From CAYOVG01 sp964407285 (GTDB lineage: Bacteria > Desulfobacterota > Syntrophobacteria > Syntrophobacterales > Syntrophobacteraceae), in assembly GCA_964407285.1 (NCBI GenBank), contig CAYOVG010000003.1:1-64000 (forward strand): a stretch of 64,000 nt of DNA, read 5' to 3'. This document shows, in pieces, positions 34,361 through 45,872 of this stretch (the stretch's first letter is position 1; each line of letters begins with the position of its first letter). The translations under genes and the position numbers were made by a program. The notes beneath the pieces are model-generated. The model saw nothing but the letters and a program-made list of their open reading frames with translations, ran no database searches and was not told the DNA's origin.

Positions 34361-36151
34361 ATGAAGGTAAGAAACGATCTACGCAATCTGGCCATAATAG
34401 CCCACGTCGACCACGGAAAGACGACGCTCGTGGACGCCATGCTCTGGCAAAGCGGCGTCTTCCGCGAGAACGAACAGGTTGCCGAACGGGTGATGGACAG
34501 CATGGCCCTCGAAAGGGAAAAGGGCATCACCATCATGGCCAAGAATACCGCCGTTTCCTATAACGGCGTGAAGATAAACATCGTTGATACGCCGGGCCAC
34601 GCGGACTTCGGCGGCGAGGTGGAACGGACCCTCAACATGGTCGATGGAGTCATGCTCCTTGTCGACGCCACGGAGGGGCCGCTTCCCCAGACGAGGTTCG
34701 TGCTCGGGAAGGCCCTGGAGCAAAAACTCCCTCCGATCGTCGTGATCAACAAGATCGACCGCCCCGACAGGCGCATCAACGAGGTGCTGGAGGAGATCTA
34801 CGACCTCTTCATCGACCTGGACGCCACCGAGGAGCAACTCGAATTCCCCGTGCTCTACACCAACGCCAAGGCGGGAGTCGCGCTCCTCGACCCGGAAGAC
34901 GGGGAGGGCAGGGACCTGTCGCCTCTCTTCGATGCCATCATCGACTCCATTCCCCCTCCATCGTACGACCCCGACGCGCCGCTCCAGTTCCTGGTCACGA
35001 ACCTGCAGCACAGCGATTATGTCGGCAGGATCGCCGTCGGAAAGGTCATCAACGGGAGCCTGCGCTACGGCCGGGAGGTAGCGCTTCTCAAGGCGGGCGA
35101 ACCCATGCGCAAGGCGTCTCTGAGCGTGCTCTACACGTACGAGGGGCTCAGCCGGGTTGAGCAGAAGGAGGTCGGGGCCGGGGACATCGCGGCGGTGGCC
35201 GGAGTCGAGGACATCTATATCGGCGATACCCTCGGCGACTTGGCGGACCCGCGACCCTTGCCGGGCATTACCGTTGAGGACCCCACCATATCGATGGTCT
35301 TCTCGGTCAACTCCTCGCCGTTTTCCGGCAAGGAGGGGAAGTACCTCACCTCGCGACACATCAAGGACCGGCTGGACAAGGAACTGCTCTACAATGTGAG
35401 CATACGGGTCGAACAGGCGGACAACAGGGATTCCTTCCGCGTGAGCGCGCGCGGGGAACTGCAACTGGCGGTCATGGTGGAGACCATGAGGCGGGAAGGT
35501 TTCGAGCTGTCTCTTTCCAAACCCCGGATCATCACCCGTAGTGTGGACGGACAGGTGCTCGAACCCATGGAACTGGCCGTGGTGGACATCCCCGACAAAT
35601 TCGTGGGGATAGTCACCGAGATGATGAGCAGTCGCCGGGGGCAGATGGTCAAAATGATAAACAACGGCTTCGGCCGCGTCCGGCTGGAATTTAAGATCCC
35701 GTCCCGCGGCCTCATCGGTTTTCGAAGCCAGTTCCTGACCGATACGCGCGGCACCGGGATACTGAACACGATCGTCACCGGCTACATGCCCCATGCGGGA
35801 GACATCACCAGCCGCTCCAACGGCGTCCTCGTCTCGGACCGCGACGGGAAGGCCGTGGCGTACGCCATATTCCATCTGCAGCCACGGGGGACCATATTCG
35901 TCGAACCCGGCGACCCTGTCTATGCCGGGATGATCGTCGGGGAGAACTCGCGCGCGGAAGACATATGGGTCAATATCACCAAGGAGAAGAAACTCACCAA
36001 CATCAGGGCTTCGGGGTCCGATGAAGCATTGCGCCTGATTCCTCCCCGCCGTTTCACGCTCGAGCAGGCCATGGAGTACATCAGCGACGACGAACTGGTG
36101 GAAGTGACCCCGCAATCGATACGGCTTCGGAAGGTGAAGCTGCAGAAGTAG
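34361..36151 (+). CDS. typA: Ribosome-associated translational GTPase TypA/BipA
   Basis: A 596-residue EF-G-like GTPase that helps large-subunit assembly and stress responses. The G1 loop is [15 protein letters not shown], then [14 protein letters not shown] (G2), [20 protein letters not shown] (G3) and NKIDRPDRR (G4). The EF-G domains II, III and V follow, and the unique C-terminal domain ends with [22 protein letters not shown] precedes the ATG. Length matches the family. Upstream is a long gene-poor region that could carry a leader. Confidence 0.97.
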   Translation: MKVRNDLRNLAIIAHVDHGKTTLVDAMLWQSGVFRENEQVAERVMDSMALEREKGITIMAKNTAVSYNGVKINIVDTPGHADFGGEVERTLNMVDGVMLLVDATEGPLPQTRFVLGKALEQKLPPIVVINKIDRPDRRINEVLEEIYDLFIDLDATEEQLEFPVLYTNAKAGVALLDPEDGEGRDLSPLFDAIIDSIPPPSYDPDAPLQFLVTNLQHSDYVGRIAVGKVINGSLRYGREVALLKAGEPMRKASLSVLYTYEGLSRVEQKEVGAGDIAAVAGVEDIYIGDTLGDLADPRPLPGITVEDPTISMVFSVNSSPFSGKEGKYLTSRHIKDRLDKELLYNVSIRVEQADNRDSFRVSARGELQLAVMVETMRREGFELSLSKPRIITRSVDGQVLEPMELAVVDIPDKFVGIVTEMMSSRRGQMVKMINNGFGRVRLEFKIPSRGLIGFRSQFLTDTRGTGILNTIVTGYMPHAGDITSRSNGVLVSDRDGKAVAYAIFHLQPRGTIFVEPGDPVYAGMIVGENSRAEDIWVNITKEKKLTNIRASGSDEALRLIPPRRFTLEQAMEYISDDELVEVTPQSIRLRKVKLQK

Positions 36152-36304
36152 AAGAGAGCGGGAGCAAAAGAACGTCGCAATGAGTAGATAAAGAGGAACG
36201 GGATTGTTTTTTTGACATTTCCATTCGAATAGTCCATTGTCATACTCGGAATACGGAGACGTTTCGTAAGGATCGGTTAGCTGGATTTCGCCTCGGAGGT
36301 GACT

Positions 36305-36949
36305 ATGAAGATCATACAGACCTGTGTCGGAATGTTGGAAGTGTTCTGCTACCTGGTTTACGATGAAGAAAGCGGGGAGGGGATACTGATCGACCCCGCG
36401 GGGGACGAGGACCGCGTGGTGGAACTGCTGCGGGAAAACGACATCAAGTTGCGCTACATAGTGAACACCCACGGGCATGCCGACCATAGCTGCGGGAATC
36501 CGGGGCTCAAAGCCCGCACGGGGGCCCCGATAGTGATGCACGCGCTCGACGACGATTTCTTTCAGCAGCCCCGAAACCAGGAGTTCGCGCGGATGATGAA
36601 TCTTCCCGTCTCTCCGCCCGCGGACATCCGCATAAACGACGGCGATACGCTGCTCTTCGGAAACCTTACGATGGAATTCCTCCATACGCCGGGACATACG
36701 CCGGGGGCGTGCTGCATCCGCATCGGAGACAACCTGTTCACCGGGGACACCCTGTTCGTGGGAGCGGTCGGAAGGACGGACCTGCCCGGCGGGTCTTTCA
36801 ACGTGCTGCTCGAATCCCTGCGGACGAAAATCCTTACGCTGCCGCCGGATACGGTCATCTGGCCGGGCCACGACTACGGAGACCAGCCCCACAGCACAGT
36901 TCGAAAAGAGATGGAAAGCAATCCGTATATTACGGATTTTTTGCTTTGA
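36305..36949 (+). CDS. MBL-fold metallo-hydrolase (glyoxalase II-like)
   Basis: A 214-residue metallo-beta-lactamase-fold hydrolase. The metal motif HxHxDH appears as NTHGHADHSCG, further ligands are in HTPGHTPGACCIR and LFTGDTLF, and the closing ligand is WPGHDYG. Single-domain proteins of this type act on thioesters or persulfides; the substrate is not predictable here. The ATG at 36305 follows GGAGG by 6 nt. A GTG at 36299 is in frame. A terminator hairpin overlaps its last codons. Confidence 0.88.
   Translation: MKIIQTCVGMLEVFCYLVYDEESGEGILIDPAGDEDRVVELLRENDIKLRYIVNTHGHADHSCGNPGLKARTGAPIVMHALDDDFFQQPRNQEFARMMNLPVSPPADIRINDGDTLLFGNLTMEFLHTPGHTPGACCIRIGDNLFTGDTLFVGAVGRTDLPGGSFNVLLESLRTKILTLPPDTVIWPGHDYGDQPHSTVRKEMESNPYITDFLL
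36920..36942 (+). terminator. Intrinsic terminator overlapping the end of the MBL gene
   Basis: Arms AATCCGTA (36920-36927) and TACGGATT (36931-36938) with a TAT loop are followed by TTTT. The hairpin lies inside the last codons, before the stop at 36947-36949. Outer bases AAAGC/GCTTT can extend pairing around a small bulge. Confidence 0.65.
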
Positions 36950-37155
36950 GTTTTGAGTAACTTGAGCAATAAATTAGCTGTTTGTGGATTAAGCCTGTAG
37001 CCAAAGGACGAAAAAAGTCCTATAAAGGTACCGCTTTTTGCTCCGGATCGACGTGAATGGGAGAAATCCGGGCGTTGATGATGCGGCGAGGCCGATCGAC
37101 TTTTCGTGTTCAAGAGAAAACGGAGCTTATTCAAGATAATGGAGGAGGTTCGACA

Positions 37156-38514
<1,359 letters not shown>

Positions 38515-38576
38515 AGCGAGCGGCGGCGGTACGATGCCGCGCGCGCGAATGGAGTACGCCCCCGGGCAGGATGCGC

Positions 38577-38840
38577 ATGAAGAAACACAAGCATACTTTT
38601 GTGGACGAATACGACGGGATGGTCGCTTTCGGGCTTTCCCGCGAAGTGGATGAGAAATCCCTGATGTATTATCTGCAGAAATTCAGCGACGACGATCTTC
38701 TCGCGGCCATGGTGCCGCGGATGAGCGACGAGGAGATCAACGAGGTATTCGAACTGCTGGGCAGAATTATGCGTAAGCACCTGGTCGATGAGGAGTATCA
38801 CTCTCTCTTCCTCAAAGACGAAGAACCGCACCAGCATTGA
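38577..38840 (+). CDS. Small conserved cytosolic protein (87 aa)
   Basis: An 87-residue acidic, helical protein starting MKKHKHTFVDEYDGMVAFGL and containing SREVDEKSLMYYLQKFSDDD and EEINEVFELLGRIMRKHLVD. I recognise it only as a type of small protein found in related anaerobes. It follows the inositol-phosphate synthase by 62 bp and is probably co-transcribed. ATG at 38571 would add two residues. Confidence 0.65.
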   Translation: MKKHKHTFVDEYDGMVAFGLSREVDEKSLMYYLQKFSDDDLLAAMVPRMSDEEINEVFELLGRIMRKHLVDEEYHSLFLKDEEPHQH

Positions 38841-38861
38841 TCCCGGCAGTCCACGACTTGC

Positions 38862-38896
38862 GGCAGGGGCGCGGAACCTCGTTCCGCGCCCCTGCC
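38862..38896. terminator. Strong GC-rich hairpin after the inositol synthase unit
   Basis: Arms of 16 bp (38862-38877 and 38881-38896, core GCAGGGGCGCGGAAC) flank a CTC loop. It sits 21 bp after the stop of the 87-aa gene. No T-tract follows on the plus strand, so it may end transcription with help or stabilise the mRNA 3' end. Confidence 0.55.
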
Positions 38897-38939
38897 CGCC
38901 TCCCTCCCTATCTCCGAAAAGGGGCCTGTTTTATCTCGG

Positions 38940-39161
38940 ATGCGGGATCTTATCGAAAAGGAGCCTGAGCGCTTCAGGGACCAACCCGAATTGGGCGGCC
39001 GGAGCGAAACCCCGGCGCTTCGCATGCCTTGGGCCGAACGGATCGAGAGCTTCCGGCCGGGACCTTCCAACAGGGGAGTCGCAACCTGGACGGAGCATCT
39101 GGACATCAACGGGATCATGACGGCGACCGGCTTCGCCCCCGAAGGATGTCTGACGGTCTGA
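38940..39161 (+). CDS. Doubtful small ORF (73 aa)
   Basis: An open frame starting MRDLIEKEPERFRDQPELGG, with WTEHLDINGIMTATGFAPEG near the end. The composition looks protein-like, but there is no ribosome site and no recognised family. It fills the 420-bp gap between the 87-aa gene and phoU. It could be a remnant. Confidence 0.25.
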   Translation: MRDLIEKEPERFRDQPELGGRSETPALRMPWAERIESFRPGPSNRGVATWTEHLDINGIMTATGFAPEGCLTV

Positions 39162-39263
39162 TATGCGGACCTCTCCGGAAATTCGAGACAACGACCGGCG
39201 CGGCAAGGGGATAGATTCCTGTGTCGAGGCGGAACGGTCGGCCGCCGGTCCGCCGGCGCTCGC

Positions 39264-39968
39264 TCAGCACCCGGGCATGTCGCATTCCTCCGGTCTTATG
39301 CCTGCCGCGCCCGCATACATTTCTCCTCGAACCAGAAAGTGGACATGCTCGGCGATGTTCGTCAGGTGGTCCCCTATGCGCTCCACGGACCGGGCGACGA
39401 AGATGAGGGAAGTATACGCCTCGATGCGACCGGGTTCCTGCTTCATGGAATCCCTCAACCGCCTCAGAAACTCCGCGTAGACTTCATCGATGTCTCTGTC
39501 GCGATGCCAGACCGCGACGGCCCGCTCGACGTCGAGTTCATTGTACGCCTTCAGCACATCCCGAAGCATTTCCTGGGCGTATTTTGCCATGAGAACGATC
39601 ATCTCGATGGAATCATCCGGCGAAACCCTGTTCAGGTCGTCTATATTTTTGGCGATATTGGATGCGTAGTCGGCGACCCGCTCCAGGTCGGTGGCGATCT
39701 TGAGGGAGGCGATAATACTCCGGAGGTCCACCGCCATGGGTTGCCGTAAGGCGAGCATCCTGATGGTGAGCGCATCGGCCTCATGCTCGAGAGCATTCAC
39801 TTTCGCGTCGTTGCGTATGATCCTTTGAGCGAGGCTGCCGTCTCGCGAAGTGAGAGCTTCTACTGCGGAACCCAGTTGAGAGTTCACTTCCCTTCCCATG
39901 TTCAGAATAGTCCGCTGCAGCTTCCCCAATTCTTCATCGAAAGATCTTACGGTGTGACCATGCGACAT
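39264..39968 (-). CDS. phoU: Phosphate signalling protein PhoU
   Basis: A 234-residue protein with two PhoU three-helix bundles. The first has FDEELGKLQRTILNMGREV and DAKVNALEHEADAL. The second has TDLERVADYASNIAKNIDDL and RSVERIGDHLTNIAEHVHFL, with the ExxxD metal motifs ERVAD and ERIGD. PhoU restrains phosphate uptake through PstSCAB and, with PhoR, Pho signalling. GAGGAG lies 6 nt before the ATG. Here it is transcribed away from pstS, about 1 kb away, with mobile-element debris between. Confidence 0.95.
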   Translation of the reverse strand: MSHGHTVRSFDEELGKLQRTILNMGREVNSQLGSAVEALTSRDGSLAQRIIRNDAKVNALEHEADALTIRMLALRQPMAVDLRSIIASLKIATDLERVADYASNIAKNIDDLNRVSPDDSIEMIVLMAKYAQEMLRDVLKAYNELDVERAVAVWHRDRDIDEVYAEFLRRLRDSMKQEPGRIEAYTSLIFVARSVERIGDHLTNIAEHVHFLVRGEMYAGAAGIRPEECDMPGC

Positions 39969-40024
39969 CCTGCGCTCCTCATTGCAGTTCCGGCGGACGT
40001 AATCGTCCGATCCCCCTTTATCAG

Positions 40025-40396
40025 TTAATCATCGAGCGAACAATTTGGGAGGCCTGCACCGCAACTTAGCCGACCCCAACCATGAGTTTTCTTCTTGGAC
40101 CGCCTCTGTCCCTTGTACTGGTACTCCTGGGTCCGGGTGACCGGTTCGCGCAACCAGATCCGTGTCTTACGCGACACCTGTACGAAGTGGATCATGCCCA
40201 GGTGAGATCCCACAGCAGCGGTGAAGTCCTCACTTTCCCCATGGATCGAATCGGCCAGTGCGTATTTGAAAGGAAAAACCAAGTGGAGACGCTCAAGCAT
40301 CCGGCCGGTTCTAAATGGTTTCAACCACTTGCCCCATGGTAAGCGCCATTGACCCGCCCTAAGTTGCGTTGTAGGGATAAGCATCCAGGTATCCAT
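40025..40396 (-). pseudogene. DDE transposase fragment
   Basis: The minus-strand frame contains RTGRMLERLHLVFPFKYALA, DSIHGESEDFTAAVGSHLGM and IHFVQVSRKTRIWLREPVTR, ending in YKGQRRSKKK. It resembles the central part of IS701/IS4-like DDE transposases (xYALADSxYGExxxF ... QVSxxTRVWL). Both ends are missing and no terminal repeats are seen. This is an insertion-sequence remnant. Confidence 0.5.
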
Positions 40397-40411
40397 CCGA
40401 CTCCCCGATTT

Positions 40412-40822
40412 TCAATTTCCCTTGTCAGAGCGGTCAAATACTCCGCGTTGCCGATTGCTGCCCAGTCGATACCTGATGCCTGCCCGCCGAGCCGGTTCGG
40501 CATGAGCCACCATGATGGTACTGCCATTGCCGTCAAGAAAGGGGTGTCCGTGGGCCGGATATCCCATAACCTCACCCGGATGTTCTGTCGTGTACGCTTT
40601 GTCCGATCCGATTTTCAATCGGCGTACGAGGCTGCGCTCAAACTCAGCAAGAGCGCTGAACATGTGAAAGATGAGCAACCCCTGCGCGGTCGTCGTGTCT
40701 ATTGCTTCCGTCAGACTCCGAAATCCTATCCCGCGCGCCCGCAAATCTTCCACCGTCTCAATCAACTGTTTGACCGAACGGGCAAGCCGGTCGGGCTTCC
40801 AGACCCGGATGTGATCGAGCAC
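40412..40822 (-). pseudogene. Serine recombinase (Tn3-type resolvase) fragment
   Basis: The first ~65 residues read VWKPDRLARSVKQLIETVED, LRARGIGFRSLTEAIDTTTA and QGLLIFHMFSALAEFERSLV, a textbook Tn3 resolvase core. The N-terminal catalytic serine segment is missing upstream, and the C-terminal HTH is replaced by unrelated sequence after ERSLVRRL. Next to the transposase fragment it marks a decayed transposon between phoU and pstS. Confidence 0.8.
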
Positions 40823-41011
40823 CGAGAGGACCTTTTCCTTGCGTCGGCGGGCTGGGCTGGGGGACGTGATGAAACCGATTTATCACTGGGTTGTAACAGT
40901 ACTGAAATAAATCAAGAATTACAATTGGTTATTGAGTAATTAACATAATGCAAACGAATATCAATGTATGCCGGTATGAGCTGTTCATTTCACGGAAAAG
41001 GAGAATAAGCA

Positions 41012-42061
41012 ATGAGGAAAGGTTTTGCCGGTTCGTCAATTGCCGCAGTGCTGCTGCTCGTGATCTTTTTCTGTCCGGTGACGGTTCCAGCCGCGGACAT
41101 CACGGGAGCGGGGGCCACGTTTCCTTATCCCCTCTATTCCAAGTGGGCGGAAGCCTACAAAGAGCAAACGGGTGTCGGATTGAATTACCAGTCCATCGGT
41201 TCCGGGGGCGGAATCAAGCAGATAGAGGCAGGGACCGTTGACTTCGGGGCTTCCGATATGCCCCTGAAATCCGAGGAACTCGAGCAGAAAGGCCTTATCC
41301 AGTTCCCGGCGGTGATCGGGGGTGTTGTGCCGGTGGTCAACATTCCGGATGTCGATCCCGGCGAATTGCGGCTCACGGGTGATTTGCTGGCGAAAATCTA
41401 TCTCGGCGACATAAAGAAATGGAATGATCCAGCCATTGGCGAATTGAACCCGGACGTAAAACTTCCCGACCTTCCGATTACGGTGGTTCACAGGTCCGAC
41501 GGATCGGGCACGACCTTCATCTTCACGAACTACCTCGCAAAAGTCAGCGAAACCTGGAAAGACAAAGTCGGCACTAATGTCTCGGTCAACTGGCCCACCG
41601 GTGTGGGAGGGAAAGGAAACGAAGGGGTGGCCTCCTACGTCCAGCGGATCAAAGGCAGCATCGGGTATGTGGAATACGCCTACGCACAACAAAACAAAAT
41701 GGCCTATGCCCTGCTGAAGAACCGGGAGGGCCGGTTCGTCAAGCCGGACGCCGAATCTTTCCAAACCGCGGCTGCGGGCGCCGACTGGGAAAAGGCGAAA
41801 GGGTACTACGAGATACTGACCAATGAACCGGGCAAGTCCAGTTGGCCGATTACGGGGGCGACTTTCATACTGATGCACAAGAAACCGCAAGATCCGGCGC
41901 GGGCCAGGCAGGTGCTGGACTTCTTCGATTGGGCGTATAAAAACGGAGACGATCTGGCGCTTGGTCTCGACTATATCCCGATGCCCGACAAAGTGGTCAA
42001 CATGGTGGAGCAATCGTGGACCCAGGTCGAAGATGCAGGTGGGAATCCGGTTTGGAAGTGA
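41012..42061 (+). CDS. pstS: Phosphate ABC transporter substrate-binding protein
   Basis: A 349-residue periplasmic binding protein with a signal peptide (MRKGFAGSSIAAVLLLVIFF, cleavage near VPAAD). Phosphate-binding segments are GAGATFPYPLYSKWAE, SIGSGGGIKQIEAGTVDFGA, and HRSDGSGTTFIFTNYL, with the conserved RxDGSGT. GGVVPVVNIP and KGSIGYVEYAY are also typical. AAGGAG precedes the ATG. It leads the pstSCAB unit. A weak, poorly matched Pho-box-like sequence near 40890-40910 is not claimed. Confidence 0.95.
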   Translation: MRKGFAGSSIAAVLLLVIFFCPVTVPAADITGAGATFPYPLYSKWAEAYKEQTGVGLNYQSIGSGGGIKQIEAGTVDFGASDMPLKSEELEQKGLIQFPAVIGGVVPVVNIPDVDPGELRLTGDLLAKIYLGDIKKWNDPAIGELNPDVKLPDLPITVVHRSDGSGTTFIFTNYLAKVSETWKDKVGTNVSVNWPTGVGGKGNEGVASYVQRIKGSIGYVEYAYAQQNKMAYALLKNREGRFVKPDAESFQTAAAGADWEKAKGYYEILTNEPGKSSWPITGATFILMHKKPQDPARARQVLDFFDWAYKNGDDLALGLDYIPMPDKVVNMVEQSWTQVEDAGGNPVWK

Positions 42062-42286
42062 GTTGCGGGCTTCGCGTTGCGGGTTACGAGTTGCCGTTCT
42101 GAGAACTCGTAGACTGTTAACGTAAATCGCATTGCCGGTGCAGGGATCGAAGGACATACCGGAAGTGGAAAAACGGCAGGGCGGTGCTTCGCACTGCCGA
42201 ATCGGGATATTCGACCCATGCAAGTCTATTGTTTCCGACAAGGTTCCTTGTTCCTGCGATGGTATGAATCCATAGTCGCCGTACAC

Positions 42287-42320
42287 CCGTGGCGCATCGT
42301 TGCTCGAAGATGCGCCACGG
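42287..42320. repeat. Hairpin between pstS and pstC
   Basis: Arms of 12 bp (42287-42298 and 42309-42320, core CCGTGGCGCATC) enclose a 10-nt loop in the 270-bp pstS-pstC gap. There is no T-tract. Such intercistronic stems often stabilise upstream pstS mRNA or reduce read-through into the permease genes. Confidence 0.6.
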
Positions 42321-42334
42321 AAACGGCAATCGTA

Positions 42335-43369
42335 ATGGAAAAGAGGCGTGATTTGAACGACGGGGAAGAGACGATTAAATTCGATAGAGTAGACAGCAGA
42401 GAGGCGGTGTCGAGACGGGTTTCGGCGGCTCGCATCAGGCGGCAGGAAACAGTCGATCTGCTGTTCGGAAATACGACCAGGTTCTTCGCGTTCTTTGTTT
42501 TCCTGCTTCTGGCGGGCATAGTCGTTTCCTTAATTGTGGGGGCCCTTCCCGCCATTCGCAGGTTCGGTCTCGAGTTTCTGGTGAGCGCCACGTGGAACCC
42601 GGTTACGGAGGAATTCGGCGCTCTTGTTCCGATTGTAGGGACTTTGCTGACTTCAGTTATCGCGCTTCTCATCGGGGTGCCGGTAAGCTTCGGGATCGCC
42701 CTATTTCTGACTGAACTGTCCCCCGTATGGCTGAGGCGGCCTTTGGGAACGGCTATCGAGCTTCTGGCGGGCATTCCCAGCATCATTTACGGGATGTGGG
42801 GCCTGTTCGTCTTTGCGCCGATGTTCGCCGAATATGTGGAGCCTTGGATCATCGATAATTTGGGAGGACTGCCCCTGGTGGGCGCGCTGTTCCGGGGGCC
42901 GCCGATCGGGGTCGGCATCCTGACGGCGGGCATTATACTGGCAATCATGATCATTCCATTCATCGCTTCGGTAATGCGAGACGTTTTCGAGACCGTGCCG
43001 GCCCTTCTCAAGGAATCGGCATACGGGCTGGGCGCTACTACCTGGGAGGTGGTATCGCGTATTGTTCTTCCCTACACGAAGGTGGGCGTTGTCGGGGGCA
43101 TCATGCTCGGGCTGGGAAGGGCGTTGGGGGAAACGATGGCGGTCACGTTCGTGATCGGCAACGCTCACGAGTTGCACGCCTCGCTCCTTATGCCGGGTAA
43201 CAGCATCGCTTCTACTCTGGCCAACGAGTTCACCGAGGCGGTCGGCAAGATCTATTCGTCCGCTCTCATCGAGTTGGGGCTCATACTTTTCTTCATCGCT
43301 TTTGTCGTTCTTTCACTGGCCAGGCTGATGCTGATGCGGATGTCGCGCCGTGAAGGGAAACAGACCTGA
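42335..43369 (+). CDS. pstC: Phosphate ABC transporter permease PstC
   Basis: A 344-residue inner-membrane permease. A charged N-terminus (about 1-50) precedes six predicted helices starting [20 protein letters not shown]. Landmarks are [37 protein letters not shown] and the EAA loop [20 protein letters not shown], then [16 protein letters not shown]. It pairs with PstA to form the phosphate channel. ATG at 42335 is preferred; an open frame upstream to 42218 runs through the hairpin. Confidence 0.93.
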   Translation: MEKRRDLNDGEETIKFDRVDSREAVSRRVSAARIRRQETVDLLFGNTTRFFAFFVFLLLAGIVVSLIVGALPAIRRFGLEFLVSATWNPVTEEFGALVPIVGTLLTSVIALLIGVPVSFGIALFLTELSPVWLRRPLGTAIELLAGIPSIIYGMWGLFVFAPMFAEYVEPWIIDNLGGLPLVGALFRGPPIGVGILTAGIILAIMIIPFIASVMRDVFETVPALLKESAYGLGATTWEVVSRIVLPYTKVGVVGGIMLGLGRALGETMAVTFVIGNAHELHASLLMPGNSIASTLANEFTEAVGKIYSSALIELGLILFFIAFVVLSLARLMLMRMSRREGKQT

Positions 43370-43382
43370 GGATCACCCTGTG

Positions 43383-44228
43383 ATGATCTCACTCTACACG
43401 CGCCGCCGGCTTACAAATGCGATAAGCCTCACGGCCTCCGTCGTCACGATGCTGTTCGGCCTCTTTTGGCTGGCATGGATACTCTGGACGCTGTTCCGGC
43501 AAGGGATTCCGGGCTTGAGCCCGACGATCTTCACGCAGATGACGCCGCCTCCGGGAAGCAGCGGGGGACTTCTGAACGCCATCGCCGGCAGTTTTGCGAT
43601 GACGATGCTCGCATCGCTGCTGGGAACACCTGTAGGGATTCTCGCCGGAATCTATCTCGGGGAGTACGGACACCGGGGTTGGCTCGCGCCCGTGACCCGG
43701 TTCATCAACGATATTCTCCTCAGCGCGCCGTCAATCATCATAGGGTTGTTTATCTACGAGATATACGTCGTGCAGGTAGGGCACTTCTCAGGCCTGGCCG
43801 GTTCCTTTGCCCTCGGGCTCATCGTAATCCCCATTGTGGTGCGGACAACGGAAAACATGCTGAGGCTCGTGCCCAACAGCATGCGTGAAGCCGCCGCCGC
43901 GCTCGGCGCGCCGAAGTGGAAGGTGATCACCCTTGTGACCCTGAAGGCCTCGCTCGCCGGAATCATGACCGGTATCCTGCTCGCCGTCGCCCGGATCAGC
44001 GGGGAGACCGCGCCGCTGCTCTTCACCGCACTGAACAACCAGTTCTGGAGCGCGGACATCACTCAGCCCATGGCGAACCTTCCCGTGGTGATTTTTCAAT
44101 TCGCCATGAGTCCCTACGAAGACTGGCACAGACTGGCGTGGGCCGGCGCTCTATTGATAACGCTGGCCGTTCTCGGCCTCAATATCCTCGCGCGTCTCCT
44201 CTTTCGAAAATCGAAAGCGTCGCGCTGA
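43383..44228 (+). CDS. pstA: Phosphate ABC transporter permease PstA
   Basis: A 281-residue permease with six predicted helices. It has [56 protein letters not shown] and the EAA loop [20 protein letters not shown], then [19 protein letters not shown], all PstA hallmarks. The ATG lies 13 bp after pstC, so translation is probably coupled. A GTG at 43350 is in frame but overlaps pstC. Confidence 0.94.
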   Translation: MISLYTRRRLTNAISLTASVVTMLFGLFWLAWILWTLFRQGIPGLSPTIFTQMTPPPGSSGGLLNAIAGSFAMTMLASLLGTPVGILAGIYLGEYGHRGWLAPVTRFINDILLSAPSIIIGLFIYEIYVVQVGHFSGLAGSFALGLIVIPIVVRTTENMLRLVPNSMREAAAALGAPKWKVITLVTLKASLAGIMTGILLAVARISGETAPLLFTALNNQFWSADITQPMANLPVVIFQFAMSPYEDWHRLAWAGALLITLAVLGLNILARLLFRKSKASR

Positions 44229-44251
44229 ACTTCCACTCAAATGCATGGAAC

Positions 44252-45025
44252 ATGATGAACGAACCGACATTCAAACCGAAAATCGTCATTCGGAACCTCG
44301 ACTTTTTCTATGGTGAATTTCATGCGCTGAAAGACATCGGCTTCGAGGTCCCCGAGCACCGTGTGACCGCATTTATCGGCGCATCCGGGTGCGGCAAGTC
44401 GACTCTATTGCGTACGTTCAACAGGATCTACGAGTTGTATCCCAGGCACAGAGCCACGGGTGAAATCCTCATGGACAACGTCAATATCCTCGATGGAAAT
44501 CAAAACGTCAACGAGTTGAGGGCCCGGGTCGGCATGGTGTTCCAGCAGCCCATGCCCTTTCCGATGTCCATCTTCGACAATATCGCCTTCGGGGTGAAAC
44601 TCTACGAAAACCTCAAGCGGGGTGAGATGGCGGAGCGGGTGGAATGGGCGCTTCGGAAGGCCGCTCTTTGGGACGAGGTGAAAGATGTGCTGAACCGGAG
44701 CGGCAACAGTCTCTCCGGAGGTCAGCAGCAACGCCTGTGCATCGCGCGGGTCATTGCCGTCAAACCCGAGGTCGTGCTCCTCGATGAACCCGCTTCCGCG
44801 CTGGACCCGATTTCCACGGCGCGGATCGAAGAACTCATCGATGAACTCAAGAACGACTACACTATCGTGATCGTGACTCATAACATGCAGCAGGCGGCCC
44901 GGGTTTCCGACTTCACGGCCTACATGTACCTCGGGGAACTGATAGAGTTCGGGCCGACGGACTTGATATTCCACAGACCTCGGAAGAAAGCCACCGAAGA
45001 TTATATTACGGGGAGATTCGGCTAG
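44252..45025 (+). CDS. pstB: Phosphate ABC transporter ATP-binding protein
   Basis: A 257-residue ABC ATPase. Walker A is [18 protein letters not shown], the Q loop is [18 protein letters not shown], the signature is [14 protein letters not shown], and Walker B is [13 protein letters not shown]. The H loop is [14 protein letters not shown]. The PFPMSI and DYITGRFG segments are specific to PstB. Two adjacent ATGs (44252, 44255) are possible starts. Last gene of the pst unit; no phoU follows. Confidence 0.96.
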   Translation: MMNEPTFKPKIVIRNLDFFYGEFHALKDIGFEVPEHRVTAFIGASGCGKSTLLRTFNRIYELYPRHRATGEILMDNVNILDGNQNVNELRARVGMVFQQPMPFPMSIFDNIAFGVKLYENLKRGEMAERVEWALRKAALWDEVKDVLNRSGNSLSGGQQQRLCIARVIAVKPEVVLLDEPASALDPISTARIEELIDELKNDYTIVIVTHNMQQAARVSDFTAYMYLGELIEFGPTDLIFHRPRKKATEDYITGRFG

Positions 45026-45057
45026 CGCGCGACCGTGGAAGGGCGCGCGCCCTCTTC

Positions 45058-45135
45058 GACAGGATTGACAGGCTCTGAATGTGCATTCGATCGATTCCCA
45101 ATCCTGTTGATCCCGTACATCCTGTCAATCCTGTC
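45058..45135. repeat. Inverted repeat of the GACAGGATTGACAGG type
   Basis: Arms of 15 bp (45058-45072 GACAGGATTGACAGG, 45121-45135 its complement) flank a 48-bp centre, 33 bp after pstB. A similar CTAATCCTGTCAC string occurs near 61445-61465. It is probably a dispersed intergenic repeat that can fold at the end of the pst transcript. Confidence 0.65.
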
Positions 45136-45242
45136 TTAAGACCGGTACCCTTCAGATAATTCCATATGTTATAATAGATATGGACAGGAATCACGAATGG
45201 TGTTTTCGAGGCAAACGAATAATGCCCGGGGAGATGTGAGAC

Positions 45243-45653
45243 ATGAAAGCCGTAACAGTTTTATCCGCGGTGTTGGTTTTTGTTGTTCTTTGTGCGTCAC
45301 CGGCCGTTGCCGGGCGAGGATGGGACCCGTCGCATCGAGGGGGCTATGTCGATTCCGGCGATGAGTTTGAAAGCGGTGTGGGTGAAGTCGCTCCGGGCGA
45401 CCCGGATGCCTATCCGGTAGACGATTATCCGGGTGTCGCGCAGGATTACCCGGATGTAGTGCGAAACTATCCCGTTGTCGCCGGAGATTCCCTGAATACG
45501 ACGGGTCCCATGCAGTTCACCACGGGCAATAGCCCGGCCACAACGGGACCCATGCAATTCACGACGGGACCCTTGCGGTCGACCACCACTGACCGGCCCG
45601 CCGGCGGATTTCACCATGGAAGACGGTCCTTCGGCGAACACTTCAAACGTTAG
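45243..45653 (+). CDS. Exported repetitive protein of unknown function (136 aa)
   Basis: A 136-residue protein with a signal peptide (MKAVTVLSAVLVFVVLCASP, cleavage after AVA). The mature part is low-complexity: a YP-rich stretch (YPVDDYPGVAQDYPDVVRNY) and then repeats of TTGPMQFTTG (twice, with a third partial). It ends with a basic GRRSFGEHFKR tail. No family is recognised. GGGGAG lies 9 nt before the ATG. Confidence 0.65.
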   Translation: MKAVTVLSAVLVFVVLCASPAVAGRGWDPSHRGGYVDSGDEFESGVGEVAPGDPDAYPVDDYPGVAQDYPDVVRNYPVVAGDSLNTTGPMQFTTGNSPATTGPMQFTTGPLRSTTTDRPAGGFHHGRRSFGEHFKR

Positions 45654-45872
45654 GTTCTGCTGCGCACGGCGTGCACAATCCCGGTAAACCGTGCCGATAA
45701 TCGGATGCTGCCGGATCTCTCCAATTTTTCGACCGCGGCCGGCGCACATTGCCGGCCGCTCAGCGGTATCTTCATTTTCTCGTGATTCATGCTTATAATA
45801 TCCGGATAATACCCAAGGACGTGAAAGCCGATGCCCCCAATTTGCGAGGAGCCGTAGAGCGTAGCCTTTTCA

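Noticed and set aside
34379..36892. Long open frame (837 codons) opposite typA and the MBL gene
   Set aside because: Antisense to two clear genes, with no recognisable domain. A shadow of GC-rich coding.
40880..41000. Pho box upstream of pstS
   Set aside because: The best candidate (TTGTAACAGTACTGAAATA) matches the consensus poorly and lacks the direct-repeat spacing.
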